Below are positions 15,649 to 16,262 of a stretch of DNA of 16,262 bases, one piece after another. Under the pieces are notes generated by a model, which was given only the letters and a program-made list of their open reading frames with translations, ran no database searches and was not told where the DNA came from. Each line of letters begins with the position of its first letter. Position 1 is the first letter of the stretch. This stretch comes from Bacteroidales bacterium (lineage in GTDB: Bacteria; Bacteroidota; Bacteroidia; Bacteroidales; JAOZVK01), in the NCBI GenBank assembly GCA_029938185.1, contig JAOZVK010000060.1:1-16262 (forward strand), given 5' to 3'. The position numbers and the translations under genes are program-made.

Positions 15649-16181
15649 TTATTTCAAAATCAAAGGAAAATCATTATCCTTAGAAAAAATATTAGGATAT
15701 TGTCTCGAACCTTTATATTTTTGAGTATATTCGGATACTTGGTCATTTATGATTCGTTTACAACTAAATTGTTGTGAATGATAAGATTTCTACACTCCTT
15801 TATCTCGGTCAATTTACTTAAATCAAATTTTCTTGAATTTAAATCTAAAGATAAAATATCGTAGAATTTTTTGATAATATTTTCAAGGTTTCCATAACTA
15901 ATTTTTCTAATTGATTTTTCTATTTGATTTAACATGAAATTTTCATAAAATATCTCTTCTTTTGTGAATATAAAATCATTAGACCTCTGGATTCTATTAT
16001 TATTTGAAAATTTAGGGAGTTTTTTAGGAAAAAAGGATAAATATGTAACTAGCATTTCAGATATCATATACTCAAAGCTTGATATACTAAGAACAAGTCG
16101 TCCTTGTAATGAAATTTGTGAAAGATTAGTATTTTTAATTTCAGTCAGAACATTTATTATGTTTTCCTTTGCAGTAAAAAT
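15649..16181 (-). pseudogene. Decayed HEPN-type protein gene, probable frameshift
   Basis: On the minus strand a frame runs from 16181 to a stop at 15747. It has one good ATG at 16067 but protein-like sequence upstream of that (a GRLVLSISSFEYMISEM stretch). Near its end lies ECRNLIIHNN, an R-x4-H motif typical of HEPN RNase or scaffold domains. The neighbouring frame then continues with plausible protein (NDQVSEYTQKYKG) to a stop at 15649. I read this as a ~178-codon gene broken by one frameshift near 15747 and lacking a clear start. If 16067 is the true start, a 106-aa protein remains (15747-16067). Family assignment rests mainly on one motif. It faces the array and panD from the opposite strand. 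Confidence 0.45.
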
Positions 16182-16186
16182 TTAAT

Positions 16187-16262
16187 TTATTTTAGTTCAA
16201 AAAAATTGTTAGTATCTTGAATTTCTATTTCTCGAGTTTTTTTGCCCTGAATGGGCATAAGC
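16187..16262 (-). CDS. 3' end of an unidentified minus-strand gene
   Basis: Twenty-four codons enter from the right edge, read LMPIQGKKTREIEIQD and on to FFELK, and stop at 16187. The stop lies 5 nt before the open frame of the HEPN-like remnant, so the two were probably an operon. Too short to identify. Confidence 0.35.
   Translation of the reverse strand, partial: LMPIQGKKTREIEIQDTNNFFELK

Noticed and set aside
15623..15651. AT-only stem TAAACTT/AAGTTTA after panD as a terminator
   Set aside because: The stem is short with no GC pairs beyond one and no clear T-run, too weak to call.
15964..16185. Plus-strand open frame of 73 codons
   Set aside because: It lies opposite the HEPN-like minus-strand frame, which is the more protein-like reading.

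Overview
The window is very AT-rich. Genes are tightly packed on the plus strand, and A-rich leaders rather than clear Shine-Dalgarno sites precede most starts. It ends in a typical Bacteroidota-type panD (aspartate 1-decarboxylase), so it looks like a Bacteroidota chromosome, possibly from an uncultured lineage; that assignment is an inference. The last ~0.5 kb holds what looks like a decayed minus-strand HEPN-type gene.

Almost everything before panD (1-15148) is one tandem array of the same two-gene module. The first gene encodes a tetratricopeptide (TPR) array fused to an ABC/SMC-like ATPase of the OLD/RecF/PtuA type. The second encodes an HNH endonuclease of the PtuB type. This is the ATPase-HNH pair of the Septu anti-phage system with a TPR front end added to the ATPase. 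Units in order: unit 1 (2-1402, 5' end outside the window, plus HNH 1399-2031); unit 2 (2567-4627 plus HNH 4794-5657); unit 3 (5679-7574 plus HNH 7580-8281); unit 4 (8285-10168 plus HNH 10165-10974); unit 5, a collapsed unit with only the TPR half (11544-12203); unit 6 (12528-14444 plus HNH 14447-15148). All five visible TPR starts share the N-terminus MTKKEK and related 35-residue TPRs, but the ATPases fall into four clearly different types (units 1 and 3 share one) and the HNH proteins diverge with them.

A small protein of unknown function (136-140 aa) follows the HNH genes of units 1 and 4 as near-identical DNA copies. A degraded third copy lies at 12302-12451. A 104-bp intergenic repeat occurs in three full copies (4665-4768 inverted, 11384-11487, 12202-12305) and one end fragment (2471-2499). 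One copy splits the ATPase and HNH genes of unit 2, and another sits exactly where the unit 5 ATPase was lost. A conserved ~80-bp leader precedes units 2 and 6, with a diverged version before unit 5.

Working model (inference): each ATPase-HNH pair is a separate nuclease effector, with the TPR array as sensor or scaffold and the small protein as an accessory factor. The array diversifies by recombination between shared TPR, leader and ATPase-core sequences. Units 2-4 are so tightly spaced that they are probably co-transcribed apart from the element-bearing gap at 4628-4793. No reverse transcriptase, integrase, transposase, tRNA, rRNA or CRISPR array is visible.
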